From: Trochalopteron elliotii | Taxonomy: Eukaryota; Chordata; Aves; Passeriformes; Leiothrichidae | DNA: 64,000 nucleotides | Direction of reading: 5' to 3' | NCBI GenBank assembly: GCA_024734555.1 | Contig: JANPWX010000038.1 | Location: 2,924,758-2,988,757, forward strand | Shown here: piece by piece, positions 13,113 to 24,235 of the stretch | Position numbering within the stretch: the stretch's first letter is position 1 | How the letters are laid out: every line of letters begins with the position of its first letter | Notes under the pieces: model-generated | Told to the model about the DNA's origin: nothing | What the model saw: only the letters and a program-made list of their open reading frames with translations | Database searches by the model: none | Translations under genes and position numbers: made by a program

Positions 13113-13225
13113 TCTTCTCTTCTCTTCTCTTCTCTTCTCTTCTCTTCTCTTCTCTTCTCTTCTCTTCTCTTCTCTTCTCTTCTCTTCTCTTCTCTTCTCT
13201 TCTCTTCTCTTCTTTTCTCTTCTCC
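13113..13225. repeat. (TTCTC)n polypyrimidine microsatellite
   Basis: About 22 copies of a 5-base unit, nearly perfect, with small interruptions close to the right end (TTTTCTC and CTCCTTC). The plus strand is all pyrimidine and the minus strand all purine. The pentamer gives an open frame on the minus strand encoding a periodic Glu/Lys/Arg peptide, which is an artefact of the repeat. Likely highly length-variable, and able in principle to form triplex (H-DNA). Confidence 0.97.
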
Positions 13226-15579
13226 TTCAGCACTGGGATTCTACCATGTAAGAGAAGATGAGCTGGAGAACGGGACTTACATCTTGACAAACAAACCTAA
13301 GTATAAATACTTTGTTTAAAGCAATCTGCAGAGATTTTACTAAATGCAGCGGATCTATTGGAATGGCAGAGGAAGCTGTAAGTTGCACTGATTTAGAATC
13401 CCTCTGGTACCCCAGGCTGCATTTCTATCTCCAAATATGGCTCAAATTCTTTGCAGAGTAGCAACATGACTCAGACAATTTCCAGAAGGTCCTAAAAAAG
13501 GGGGAAATTAAGACTGAAAATCAAAGAGAGATAGGAGAGTAGGAAGAAAAAAAAAAAAAAAAAGACCAAAACAAGACACACCACTGCACTCATTTCTCCT
13601 GTGGGGAAGGAATAAGAAAACTGCATGACAGATTAGTAATGTTGCTTAACACAACACTAAGAGAGAAAAAAAAGTGACAAGGGTGTTATGAAAACCTGAA
13701 CAAGAGAACAACATATCAGAAGTGTACTGTAAGCTAATACTGCCATCTAACTCCCAGGAATTCAGTTTTTGATTTCATCAACATAGCCTTTGACTTTAAC
13801 TTGCTGTGCTTATCCACACGGCAAAAGAAATTATGCTCTATATGCATTATTATTGTCTTCAAAATAATAATTTGTCTCGAATGCAGGTTGAAACCTCTGC
13901 CTCTGCTGACCAACTGAGATTAGAGAGGTATAATTAATGAAAGTAAGAAACAGCTCTGTTAATCAAAAACCACAAGGTACTCCTATACAGATCCTTCCAT
14001 CACATACTTGCATTTGTACAAATAAACAAAATGCATGTACAAAAAACAGTGTCACTTAAGTTTTCTGTTCATGCATATAAAAAAGCAAAATCTTGGGGTT
14101 CAAAGTGCCTTCAGAAATCTCCTCCATTTGAGCTTTCTCAGATTTATAGCATTCCCATGCATCCTATCCCCAGGTACTAGGAAGAAGAGCTCAGCACCTC
14201 CACACCCCTTCCTCAGTAAGCTGTAGAGAGCAAAGAAGTCATCTTTACCATAGAAGCATACCAGTGTAGTTACACATTACTTTTCCTTGGTGAACTCGTG
14301 TAAATGGTGCCTGATGGTTGCATTATTCTCTAAATGCCATTGAAGTTTCCTGCACAGTCCACGTAAGCTACGTCAAACTTTACTATCTTTTAAACAGATA
14401 CATCTCCTTGAATAGATAAGCAAAGATTTTTATTGATCCATTTTAACCAGAGGCTTACTTTTCTGCAAGTTTTTAAAGCTTCACCTGTCAATATTCACTT
14501 GCCAGCTCTTAAAAGAGTAAACACTTCTCCTATTACAGGAAAACAACATCAGTAAATTAAATCAACTGAATTCACATTTTCCCCCATCCTTAGACAAGTG
14601 AAATTAATGTTTTTCCTCTGATTAGAAAAAATTGGAAATGCCAATAGATTTAGGGAGAGCTTTTTGTTTAACATGGCCTACGCTGGGCTACTGTGAAAAT
14701 AGAATACAGTTATATTTCTGGTTTCTGTCTGACTGCTTGCACATTTCATGAAAATATGCAACATTTCAGAGTTGCGAGACATTCAGGTTTACAGTGCATT
14801 CGGTCAGAACAATATGTAAGTAAACAAAAATTACATTCATCTCCTCCCTAACTTCAGACATAATCTCAACAAATTAAATTGATACACACAAACCTCTGCC
14901 TAATTTAATTTATTTATACCTTCTTATTAATTAATCATGTTTTGATCCCGTTAATTTTTAGATTATAAAAATATGTTATTATGTTTCCTGCAGTCTGTCA
15001 GGACAAACAGCAAAGGTGTGCTATGCTGTCTATTTTCCTGGGGAGACAATCAGATCTGTCACTCTACTAGCAATGCTGGATGCCCTTTTCCTCAAGTGCT
15101 GCATAGGAAACAAATATAATATTTAACTTGGAAAGGCCAATTAATAGTTACTCAGTAGCTTTGGTATACACAAGACAAAAGGTGAGTCTGTTAACATGCA
15201 GAGAGCTGGTATTTGAATAACATTTAGAGTTAATATAATTTCTATACCTACGTAAGATCAGGCCCACCCCCAGCTACAAGACATCACTACCAGCTCAGAG
15301 TCCACATTTTAGAAGGACATTCAGAACTTGGTTCATGCCATAACCTACAGGCAAGGACAGCAGAAAAAAGGCAAAAAACAACAAAAGTACTACAAAAACT
15401 TAAGTATGAGGATTTGTACACAGAAAACAGTTTGACAATAAGACTTGCAGTTTGGTGCAGAAGAAGAGAGGAGTGATTATGGATACAGATTCAACCTGTC
15501 CCTGGCACTAAAACAGTCTTGGTCTAAGATGGTTCATTCCAGGAACTGACAGTGACAATGATGGAGAAAAATGAATCTT
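13226..15579. other. Non-coding DNA
   Basis: Unique AT-rich sequence with a 17-A run at 13547-13563. No gene or repeat supported. The block 14880-14960 is dense in TTAATTAA-type sites. Confidence 0.55.
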
Positions 15580-15728
15580 AGAATCATAGAATGGTTAGGA
15601 CTGGAAAGGACTTTAAAGATCACTTAGTTCCAACACACCATGGGCAGGGGCACCTTCCACAGGAGCAGGTTGCCCAAAGTCCCATCCAGCCTTGAACATC
15701 TCTGGAGATGGGGTCTCAACAACTTTTT
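15580..15728 (-). mobile_element. CR1 LINE 3' fragment
   Basis: Begins with AGAATCATAGAATGG, the CR1 3' tail in reverse complement, and continues with the typical 'GGAAAGGACTTTAAAGATCA' sequence. The remaining 110 bp match the end of CR1 ORF2 and its 3' region. The minus-strand reading contains the C-terminal ORF2-like stretch FKAGWDFGQPAP. The variant differs from the copies at 3373 and 35857, so it likely comes from another CR1 subfamily. The element is 5'-truncated to about 150 bp. Confidence 0.9.
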
Positions 15729-18700
15729 TGAAAATGGTGCCCAGAATGGTGTTGAATTTTTGAGCAATAATTAAGACAATGTTAGCACTATTAATCATTG
15801 TTGCAGTTTAAAAGCTGATTGTTAGAGTCCACTTAGCTATAGATAAACTGTAACTTTAAAGCCATCTAGAATACCTCTTAAATTTTTATAGCCATCTGCA
15901 AAAGGTCATGTCTGTGAATGTTCACGTCTGACTTTCATTTTTTAACCTTTTCTAGTAATGAATGAACATGCACTTAATAACACAAAATTGCACTCTAATT
16001 GGAAATACCCAACAAGATTTAAACTTGTCATTATTTCAAACCTTTCTTTTGAAAAGAGACACAAAAGGTAAATGTAATGAGTTCATTCCAGTGATGGTCA
16101 TAGCAAACATTTTCTTTATTGTTACTTGTAGCAGTAATTGCTACACTCTGCAGCATTCACTGTTAATTACTATAGGTAAGACACAACATATTAGGTAGAA
16201 GATATACTCCTGGACACCATGGTAACTTTTGTTGCTTAACTACCGTCTAAAAAATGTTTAGCTAGCAATTGTATGAAACATTTCTTGTTTCTTTCCTAGT
16301 TTATCCCACCACACCACACTATGGTCATATGCAGGGAAGAGTTACACCTTTATCTGTTTCATCTAAACTTCACAATATTATGTGTATAAAACATGGTCCA
16401 TTTTGCCAACATAGGTTACAGTATCCAAGCAGGAAAGAAACAGCCTGTATATTCTCAGAAGCCTACATGTTATATTGAAATACACGAATGAGCTGAGATG
16501 CTAGAAAATTAATCAGAAACTGCAAAGGCAGCAGGTGCAGTGTTGGAAGAAAAGCAATCGATGGAAAAGTTGCCAGGTTTCATAAAAAAAGGAGAGAAGA
16601 CTATTGATTCTTCAAATTATTACCCAAAGAAGCTATTGTGACAGCACATTTGACAAACAGCTTAGACGGTGAAGCAGCCGATGGTAGAAATTACCATTCC
16701 CAACTTGTTTGGGATATATAATATTTTTATTTTACTATCAGCAGCCAAAATAAGAATGACTACAGCAAATTACCTTGCTATTTTGAGGCTGGGACAAAAT
16801 GGTTCCGAAACTCCACAATTCTTGTAAGAAGTAAAACCAGCCTTCCATATTTTTTCCTAGAACAAAGCAAGGCTCTATTTTGTCGATTAGGATGTAACCT
16901 AAAAAATTCTTCCCTGAAACATTCATTCCTAATTATCTTGGCCTGGACCTTGGTAGCACTTTTGATTTTTTATTGGCTGATTTAATTTATATTTTCTTAT
17001 TTAGAGAAACAAAAATAATTTCTGACCTAATAGTTTGACTATCTAATTATCAATTAAACAACCATCTTCTGAAAAGATGAGGACAGTGCCTTGAGCTGCA
17101 ATGCGGGTACCACAATGTTCAGAGCTCAAGTAAACCATGAGGATTGAGAAGATAAGGCTTGATGAGCATCAATGGCAATATTATTTAGAATGTGAGGTTC
17201 AGTAAGTAATGTACAATTTCAATTACCCAAACATCTGCCAAAAGAAGATTACACCGAAAAAGTAGAGAGCATTATTCAGCTCACTGAACTATAGCAACCT
17301 AAATTGTTATTAATCAAAAAACTAATCCAGTCACCTAAACACTGTATCTATAGAGCATATAACAAAAGATCTTTTTCCAGAGAATATTTAATTCCTTATT
17401 TTCAAATTATCATCATAGTCTGCAGAGGCCCATTAATCTTCATTAGTTGTAGAAGAAGCCCAGTTGACCAGCTTTGGCAGGTAAGATGTCCACCATGTTC
17501 TTGGAGTATTGTGTGAATGCTTCTTTATGTAAAAGTCAGAGATGGCTTTTAGCTGTAATTATGAACAAGGATGAAGCGTCTGAGCAAAATGTCACAGGAA
17601 GAAGTAACTTCAATTAAATCCATAAGTAAGCAGAAGAGTTGAAAACCCTCAGAAATCCAAGGAGAAGCAACTACATAAACATTTCCTGTCTTCAAGTAGA
17701 TATTTCAAGTAAATCATTCTCTCAAGGAAGGTCAGAAACACATCAGAAGATCAATATAGCTAATTAGAAGCTCAGCATTTACTTCAAATGTAAGAAGAAA
17801 ACGTACACGAAATGGCAAAAGTCAGATTTTTAAGGGCATACACACGAACAGAGCGTAAGCATGTGGTACAGTTTAGGAGAGGACAAGGCAAGGAGTTGTT
17901 CAATAAGAATCAAGTTAAGTGAAATTGAAAAAAACCTTGGGCCGGCTCCTGAATCACCAGCATCAAAGGCTGACCTTGAAGAAAACAGTAATATCTAACT
18001 AGGCTTGTTGCTTCAATTGAAAGGTTAGTTCTGATAAATTGCCTATTCAAATTAACAAAATGGGAATGGCATAAGAAAGAAGGGGACAGCTAAGTTCTTC
18101 TCTTAGCTCTACTAGGTGAGATCCCCCAAGTATACTTAAGAGTTGTTCTTGCTGATGAAAATTATGGAGAAAGGGTCATAAGACCAAGAAGAGTCTCATA
18201 TTCAACTGGAATCTCTGATCCACATTTGAGTGCTGAACTTCAGTGAGAATGTGCACTAACCAGAGAAGTCAAGAAGAGAAGAAAATGAATAATCAGAGGT
18301 CTACAAAAGCATACATAACTGAAATTGTTGAATTAATCTAATTTACCTGAAAGGGAGAAGGGAAAATACAAACAGGGTTTAAATAAATAAATGGCTTCTG
18401 CAAAGGAGGGATTAATTTGTTTTTCTTTCCTATGATGGATATGAAAGAATGGGTTCACATTACAGCATAAAAGATTCAAGGTAAAAATTAAGAAAAAAAT
18501 TTGGGGTAAAGAGAATGAAGCACTAGAATAGATTGCCTGGAGACGCCATGTAATCTGTCTACTTAAAGGTCTTTAATAAAACACTTGATAAATATTTATC
18601 AGGAAAAAATATTCACGCTTGGAGGCAGAGGAACAGGTTACAAAAACTTAAGTTGCTCTGGGATGAAATTCTTCAAGTCTTTGTCACCATCTGAATAGTA

Positions 18701-20300
18701 TAATAAGCATAAGGCACTGGCAATTTTCATTAATGAGAAGAAATGCATTACACAGTCAGCTTTCAAGTATCCTAAAAAGAGGGCTATATGAGGACACCTT
18801 CCCAAAATATGTTTTGGATAAATTTAATAATGCTGGGATATTTCACAAGCAGAACTGCTGATGTAACTTAACAAGCCAAACTCGGTTCCATCAAGAATTG
18901 GATGTAGTTCATTGGAAGCATAAATAATATTAGTCAGCTTGAAAATTGACCAAATAGGATACTATTCTGTGTTGTAAGTCTTCATTATGTGAGACTGTAT
19001 TGACATGTCATAGCCCAAGCTCATGCTTAGGTAAACAAATGCAGCTTTGTCATTGAAACATGCACATAGACCTAGTATTTGACTTAGTGCCACAAAGTAA
19101 TTTGATTTTTTAAAATTACTAAACAATATCAAAACACCTTAATTGCTGAAAAACTAATTGTATGTTCTAAAAAAAAAAGGTAAAATAAAACTATCAAGTA
19201 GTCTGCATTTATTAATTTTTTTCACCATTCACGAAGCTTACTATACAATAATAAAACAATTATATATAACTTTTGTATATAAAATTCACAGAATGCAGAG
19301 AATTATGAAATCATTAAGAAACAGAAATCGGGGGGGAGATACACATAACAATAAAAAGCAGTCTAAGAGGAATCTATCGTATACAGTGTTTTTATAAAGT
19401 GGTAAAATTAAACTTTAGACACATTAAAAAAATACAGCAAAACTATGAGGAAGAAGAGAGGATCTGTTCTTTGAAAATCAGTCACTGAATAAGAAACCTG
19501 GGTCACAGTGAACACAGTCTCATTTGTGCTGTATGTGAGAAAACAAAATCAGACAAACAAAACAGGAGAGGAAAAGTTTTTCACAAAATACAGATTAAGT
19601 CCAAAGAGATTGAGGCAGGTGCTCCTAGATGAACGATATCCTCTCTTGACATCAGTCAGCCTCTTGCCAGTATTATACTGAGTTTTCATCCTTCAGTTTT
19701 TAGACCAGAATTTTACATATTGCTTCACAAACAAAGCCTAAGGACTTGTCAAGCGGCACTTGAGTACCAACCCAAGAGCAGTTCAGTAGGAGTTTGCTTC
19801 TCTAGCCCACGCTGCTGTCTAGCAACAGGCAGATGGGAAAAAATTGCTAGTTCTTACATTCAAGATAATTAATCTTTTTTGACAGCTTCTGCAGCAGCTT
19901 TTGGAAATTCTAACAAAATACTGCTTTAGTATTCAGATAGTGGGTGGCAGATAAGAAACTGCTATCAACAATTATGTATATTTTCAGCCTGAAATATTTT
20001 GAGACTCTTTCACACAAGGATGAGCAGGTTAAGGTTTTCAGGAATAAGGATGAACCACCCATAACTAAGACAACTAACTGATACAGTAAATGAAAAGTAT
20101 AAAGAGAAAGAAATGGTGGTTCTCCAAGTCAGCGTGGAAGCAAATCAATGGATATAGTATATTCATACCTGTAATCAGTTTGCTGCCCTGGAATCCAAAA
20201 TTTTAAAAGTAAATAGGTCATAAGATCCCCACAGAATTGTGATCTTTATAATACATACTAATTCTAAGATGTCACAATGAAACACTTCAGAACATTCATA
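15729..20300. other. Non-coding AT-rich DNA
   Basis: Unique sequence without recognisable repeats or RNA genes. It contains one short exon candidate at 17426-17480 (separate entry). Open frames do not exceed 80 codons. Confidence 0.55.
17426..17480 (+). other. Possible 55-bp exon (weak)
   Basis: The segment follows a TCTGCAG acceptor with an AT/pyrimidine-rich run upstream and ends in GGCAG before GTAAGA, a strong splice donor. One frame is open through all 55 bases (other two have stops). A length of 55 is not a multiple of 3. No protein family is recognised from 18 residues. It may be a small coding exon, a lncRNA exon or chance. Confidence 0.18.
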
Positions 20301-20318
20301 TGAATGAATGAATGAATG
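20301..20318. repeat. (TGAA)n short microsatellite
   Basis: About 4.5 copies of TGAA. Simple repeat, no further content. Confidence 0.85.
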
Positions 20319-21474
20319 ACTCCCTTCAGCTTTACACAATGATTACCTTCTTCCCCTTTCACAGTAAAGAACACATGTAAATTAAGTATGTGAATAGCAG
20401 CAACATACACTCCTCTCTCTGGCTTCTTAACACCTTTATATAGGAATATATAAGTGCTGGTCAATTTTGAAAACAATGGCCCCATCACTTCAAAAAACAA
20501 TTCGTATCTCTTGACCTACTCTTCCTTTTCAAATATTAGTTTCAAAATATAGTCTAGTGCTCATTAAGTTAATTCTGATACAAGCTTCATTTTTTTCTGT
20601 CACTAATGCCTTGTTGTTCAGTGGTATCATCTGTGCAAAGGCACTCACACTGCAGTTGCCACTGCCCATTGTGCTGCTGTACTTTTCTTAACCCAGACAT
20701 CCAGCTCCTGAGCTGCATAATGAAAAAATTATTAGTTGCTGACAAGGAATATAGAGTGCTGCAGGAAAACTGAAGAATATTAGAAGTTACTAATATGGAA
20801 AGAGTAAATTAATTTTCTATTAGTAGTAGGTTGAAAAAGTATTGTACTCAACCTACACTAAAGACCATGAAACTAATGCTGAGAAAATACTGTAAAATCT
20901 GAACACTTTTACCTTTCTTTAAGCACCTGCTGGAATTTTTTTTAGGACTTATTTTATTTGACAAAACCCAAAAAAACCAAATTATTGATTTAAATTTTGT
21001 TGAATTCCATAACGAAAAAAATGTCTTCCCTCTCCCCCTCTGCTCTGCTTTAAAACAGTCAGAAACTGCGATTCTTTCAACCTGACAACTCTGATGCTAT
21101 AACTGGACAATTCAGTAGTCTGTTTTCATCAATCTTTCACATTTCCTTCATATTTAATTTTGAAACTTACTCCCATTTCCCTTCAATGGATACTGCTCAT
21201 GTATCTGGGACTGCTCCACTAGCCATGTTGGATCTTATTATACCATAAATAGTTCTCAACCACAGCAAAAAGTCCCTTGAATTTTGAACAATGAATTGTC
21301 TTGATCCATTTGCCTGTATTTTAATTGTCTTTATGCAACTCCTTACAGAAAAACTAGAAACAAATATGATACAAGTTCTTAGTAAGTTTATCTGTAATGA
21401 AGCCTTAATACATTTTTTCTCAGCAGTCTTAAAATACTGAAAAAGTTAAATTACCAGTTATGGTTGCAAGCTGA
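20319..21474. other. Non-coding DNA
   Basis: Unique AT-rich sequence; no gene, RNA gene or repeat supported. Confidence 0.55.
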
Positions 21475-22021
21475 TTTTTTTTTTTTTTTTTTAGTTGTTA
21501 ACTGGGAGTAGAGGATTGCTCAGGTGTGCTTTATGGGATGTTTAATGTTACTGCCTCTGTGATTACTCCTTTCCAGCCACTGCAGCCCAGCCCTGTATCC
21601 ACGTGCAATGAAACCCAATGAACCTATATCCACAGGGACCAGTTTTTCCATTCTATGCCAATGGGTGCAGCTGATACTTTCTCATTTGCAAGTTCGGGCA
21701 ACGGTGATGCTCAGTGAGATCAGACACACAGAGAGGACAGCAATCAATGCAATCAGCTACTGGGTGCTACAGGCTGGGCACTCTCTTTTAACAGGACCCA
21801 CATATAACACTGCCAGAACTCACATAAACACAGCACAGATGGCCAAAAAAGCACTTCTACCTTTTCAGCTGGTTGTGGGTGAAGTTCTACTTGGGAAAGC
21901 ACATGCTGCCATGCGATGGTGCGGTGCTTCTCCCGGGGCTTTTGCCCACCCTTCCAGGCTAGCTCTGACCCTGGCATTGCAAAAAGGTATGGTCTTGTGT
22001 TCTGGAATACAGTTCCAATCC
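21475..22021 (-). mobile_element. Unidentified segment next to LTR, ends in poly(A)
   Basis: This GC-richer segment lies directly downstream, in minus-strand sense, of the LTR-like sequence at 22022-22543. In that sense it ends in an 18-A run (T run at 21475-21492). I do not recognise gag, pol or any gene in it; short minus frames (for example 21753-21977) show no domain. It may be an internal ERV remnant, a retroposed transcript started in the LTR, or unrelated unique DNA with a chance A run. No primer-binding site follows the LTR end and no target-site duplication was found across the whole unit. Confidence 0.35.
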
Positions 22022-22159
22022 TGTGGGTCCTTGTCTCAGCAGCAGCGTGAACAATGCTGTGAAGAAATAAAGGGATGGAACTCCAGTGGGGAACTTCATC
22101 TGGGTTTTATTAAATTCAGGCGTCTTCCACCCAGGAGTCAGCCCACTGAAGCCCATTGA
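21608..22159 (+). other. 183-codon open frame, probably fortuitous
   Basis: This is the longest open frame in the window. It starts in the unidentified segment and runs antisense into the R/U5-like part of the minus-strand LTR, ending shortly after the antisense polyadenylation signal. The protein has no signal peptide, membrane segment or domain I recognise, and codon use does not stand out. The GC-richer composition raises the chance of a long frame. Not called a gene. Confidence 0.12.
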
Positions 22160-22543
22160 ACTTGCTGGTTTTCCCCTTAAATCTGGGGGTGAGGGAATGG
22201 GGGGGTTACAGCTTGGAACCAATCCAGAATGGGAAGGGAGTGACCCCGAACCTAAGTGACAACCCATAGAACAAATCAAGGAACAAAGGGGGAAGGGGAA
22301 CCTAGACCTTGCCAATCACTCAAAGCCTTCACCAGAACCTTCTAGACAAAAGGTGAGGCCTTGAAGTGACAGACAGGATCCAGGTGTCACATAAATGATG
22401 ATTGATTAATAACGATAACTGGGGTAAACCATAATGGGGTAAAACATGGGGTACATGGGAAAAACCATTGTAAAACAGTATAAAACAAACAGATGCATAT
22501 AGAAAAGAGGTAAAAACCCAAAACACACCACTACACTGCCACA
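22022..22543 (-). mobile_element. LTR of an endogenous retrovirus, minus strand
   Basis: Read on the minus strand, the sequence starts TGTGGCAGTG and ends GGACCCACA, giving TG...CA termini with a TGTGG inverted end. It has a TTTAA promoter-like box near 22180, an AATAAA polyadenylation signal (reverse complement at 22106-22111) about 70 bp later, and a U5-like stretch. Length about 522 bp, normal for avian ERV LTRs. A G-rich run of four G-tracts lies at 22185-22205 on the plus strand. I could not find a matching target-site duplication, so the exact ends are uncertain and it may belong to a longer damaged provirus. Confidence 0.6.
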
Positions 22544-23573
22544 CTCCCTAGATCCATGAGCACATTTCGGATGCCCTGAACATCAGCAGGAGCAGTCTCT
22601 ACCTATTCAACACCCATGCCTGCACACTGACCTCCTCCAGTCTCCACCTGCCTGCTATCCCAGACTGATATTTGCTAGCAAATAAATGCAAGCACCTCAT
22701 AGTCACAGGCCATCCAAGATACACCTACCCCAAGTTAGGTCCTCCTGCTCACCAGCTAGTCCAGCCTCAGATTTGCTACTAAATTACACATGCAGAAACC
22801 CCCATGCACACCAAGATAGAAGAAAACCACAAACACTCCAGCCCTTCAAATGTTACAATCCACAGTCCCACACTGGTGGCATACACTGAGGCCCACACCT
22901 GCTCTAGTTGAGCTGGACAAGCCCAGATGCACACTCATCCCAGTTTGACTCTACCTGCTGACATCAAATCCATTTGTGTCCATCCCCCCAGAGCTTGAAA
23001 TCAGTCCCTACACTGCTCTCTGATAGACCAGAGTGGTACTTTGCAGAGATCAGAAAGGATTTAATAAAACAGGACAGGCTGCACTGACCAGCACAGGTCA
23101 AACATGTAGAACCCAGCAATGGTTTATATATTATCAGCCCTTTTAATGGCACCTCCCCCCCATCTCCACCCTCCTTCTTTCTCCCTGGCCCCTTTCTTCT
23201 AAGGATTTCTTAAATTTTGCACAGACCTGCATCCCTCTCACCTATCCCAAATCCTCATATTTCTTGTCTTCTTAGGTATTACAAAGTCCAGGCCAGACCT
23301 CTCCACAGCTGTCTCTTGAGTTTCTTAATGGTTGTTATTCTCACTCCTTCTTTACTTTTCCAGGTCCCATTCCTGCAGCATGCTCAGGCACTCACTTGAA
23401 ATTAATCTAGTGTTTATTCTAAAACTACCTGTGTTTTTGCAAATTGTTTGTTATTAAACTTAACATTTCAGTCTCTCACAATAGAAACTAGTTATCAGTC
23501 TGCAGTTTCTCACTTCCCCCATCAGAAGTAATTTGACTACTTATGCTAAAGACAGCACCACTCCAAAAGGACC
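22544..23573. repeat. GC-richer region with diverged tandem repeat
   Basis: Between about 22600 and 22830 a unit near 102 bp recurs with heavy divergence: CCAGACTGATATTTGCTA (22660) matches CCAGCCTCAGATTTGCTAC (22762), and CCATCCAAGATA matches CACACCAAGATA downstream in each. A weaker third unit may extend toward 22900. It could be an old minisatellite or part of an ERV. The section 22990-23160 has a TATATAAACC-like box on the minus strand and AATAAA on the plus strand, but no LTR ends were found. Nothing coding is supported. Confidence 0.35.
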
Positions 23574-23645
23574 ATAGAATCATGGAATATCTCAAGTTGG
23601 AAGGCACCCACAAAGATCATTGTGTCTACTTTCATTCCAAACCAC
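23574..23645 (-). mobile_element. CR1 LINE 3' fragment, very short
   Basis: Starts ATAGAATCATGGAAT and continues with the CR1 3' terminal sequence (AGTTGGAAGGCACCCACAAAGATCAT). About 70 bp remain, 5'-truncated, minus orientation. The right limit is approximate. Confidence 0.85.
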
Positions 23646-24203
23646 CACAGAATTTACAACTCTGAATCAGAAACATGATACGTATGGTCAACTGTATGAA
23701 TTTCAAGGATTTCTAGAAATGCTTACTTCAGAAAGTGACTTTTTTATTTTTAATAGAAGTCTGTATTAATGGAATCTGCTTTCTCAAACCTACAGATTGT
23801 TAGTATTGAAAACCAAGAAGTCTCGATAAACATCATTTTGTGAAAGAACATAGGGTAATTCAGGCAGGGACAGAAAAAGCTGATGCTATTGGAAATCCAT
23901 CTCTGAAATACTATCTCTATCCTAGCATTTTTATATTAGGAAAGTGAAATAGAAAGCAGAACCTCATTGGGTTCATTGGGTTTTTGGGGGTTGATCATCC
24001 TGTGTTCTGCCCTTCCTCTGTCCCCTGGCTCCATTAAAGGATTGAATTCTCTCATAACAGAATTCTAAGTTTTCAATTAACCCATAAATAAGTCCATTTC
24101 TTACTCTAAATCCACAAAAATTCATTCAAAATTAAGTCTGCATTTATCTCTTTATCAATTTTTTTAACAGTTCTGGGGGTTTCTTTTGCTTTGTTTTTTT
24201 TTT
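23646..24203. other. Non-coding DNA
   Basis: Unique sequence; nothing recognised. Confidence 0.5.
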
Positions 24204-24235
24204 GGTTGGTTGGTTGGTTGGTTGGTTGGTTGGTT
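24204..24235. repeat. (GGTT)8 microsatellite
   Basis: Eight perfect GGTT units preceded by a T run. On the minus strand this is (AACC)8. It differs from the telomeric TTAGGG unit. Confidence 0.97.

Noticed and set aside
13108..13290. Glu/Lys/Arg-rich minus-strand open frame
   Set aside because: Created entirely by the pentanucleotide microsatellite.
24204..24235. (GGTT)8 as interstitial telomeric repeat
   Set aside because: The unit is GGTT, not TTAGGG.
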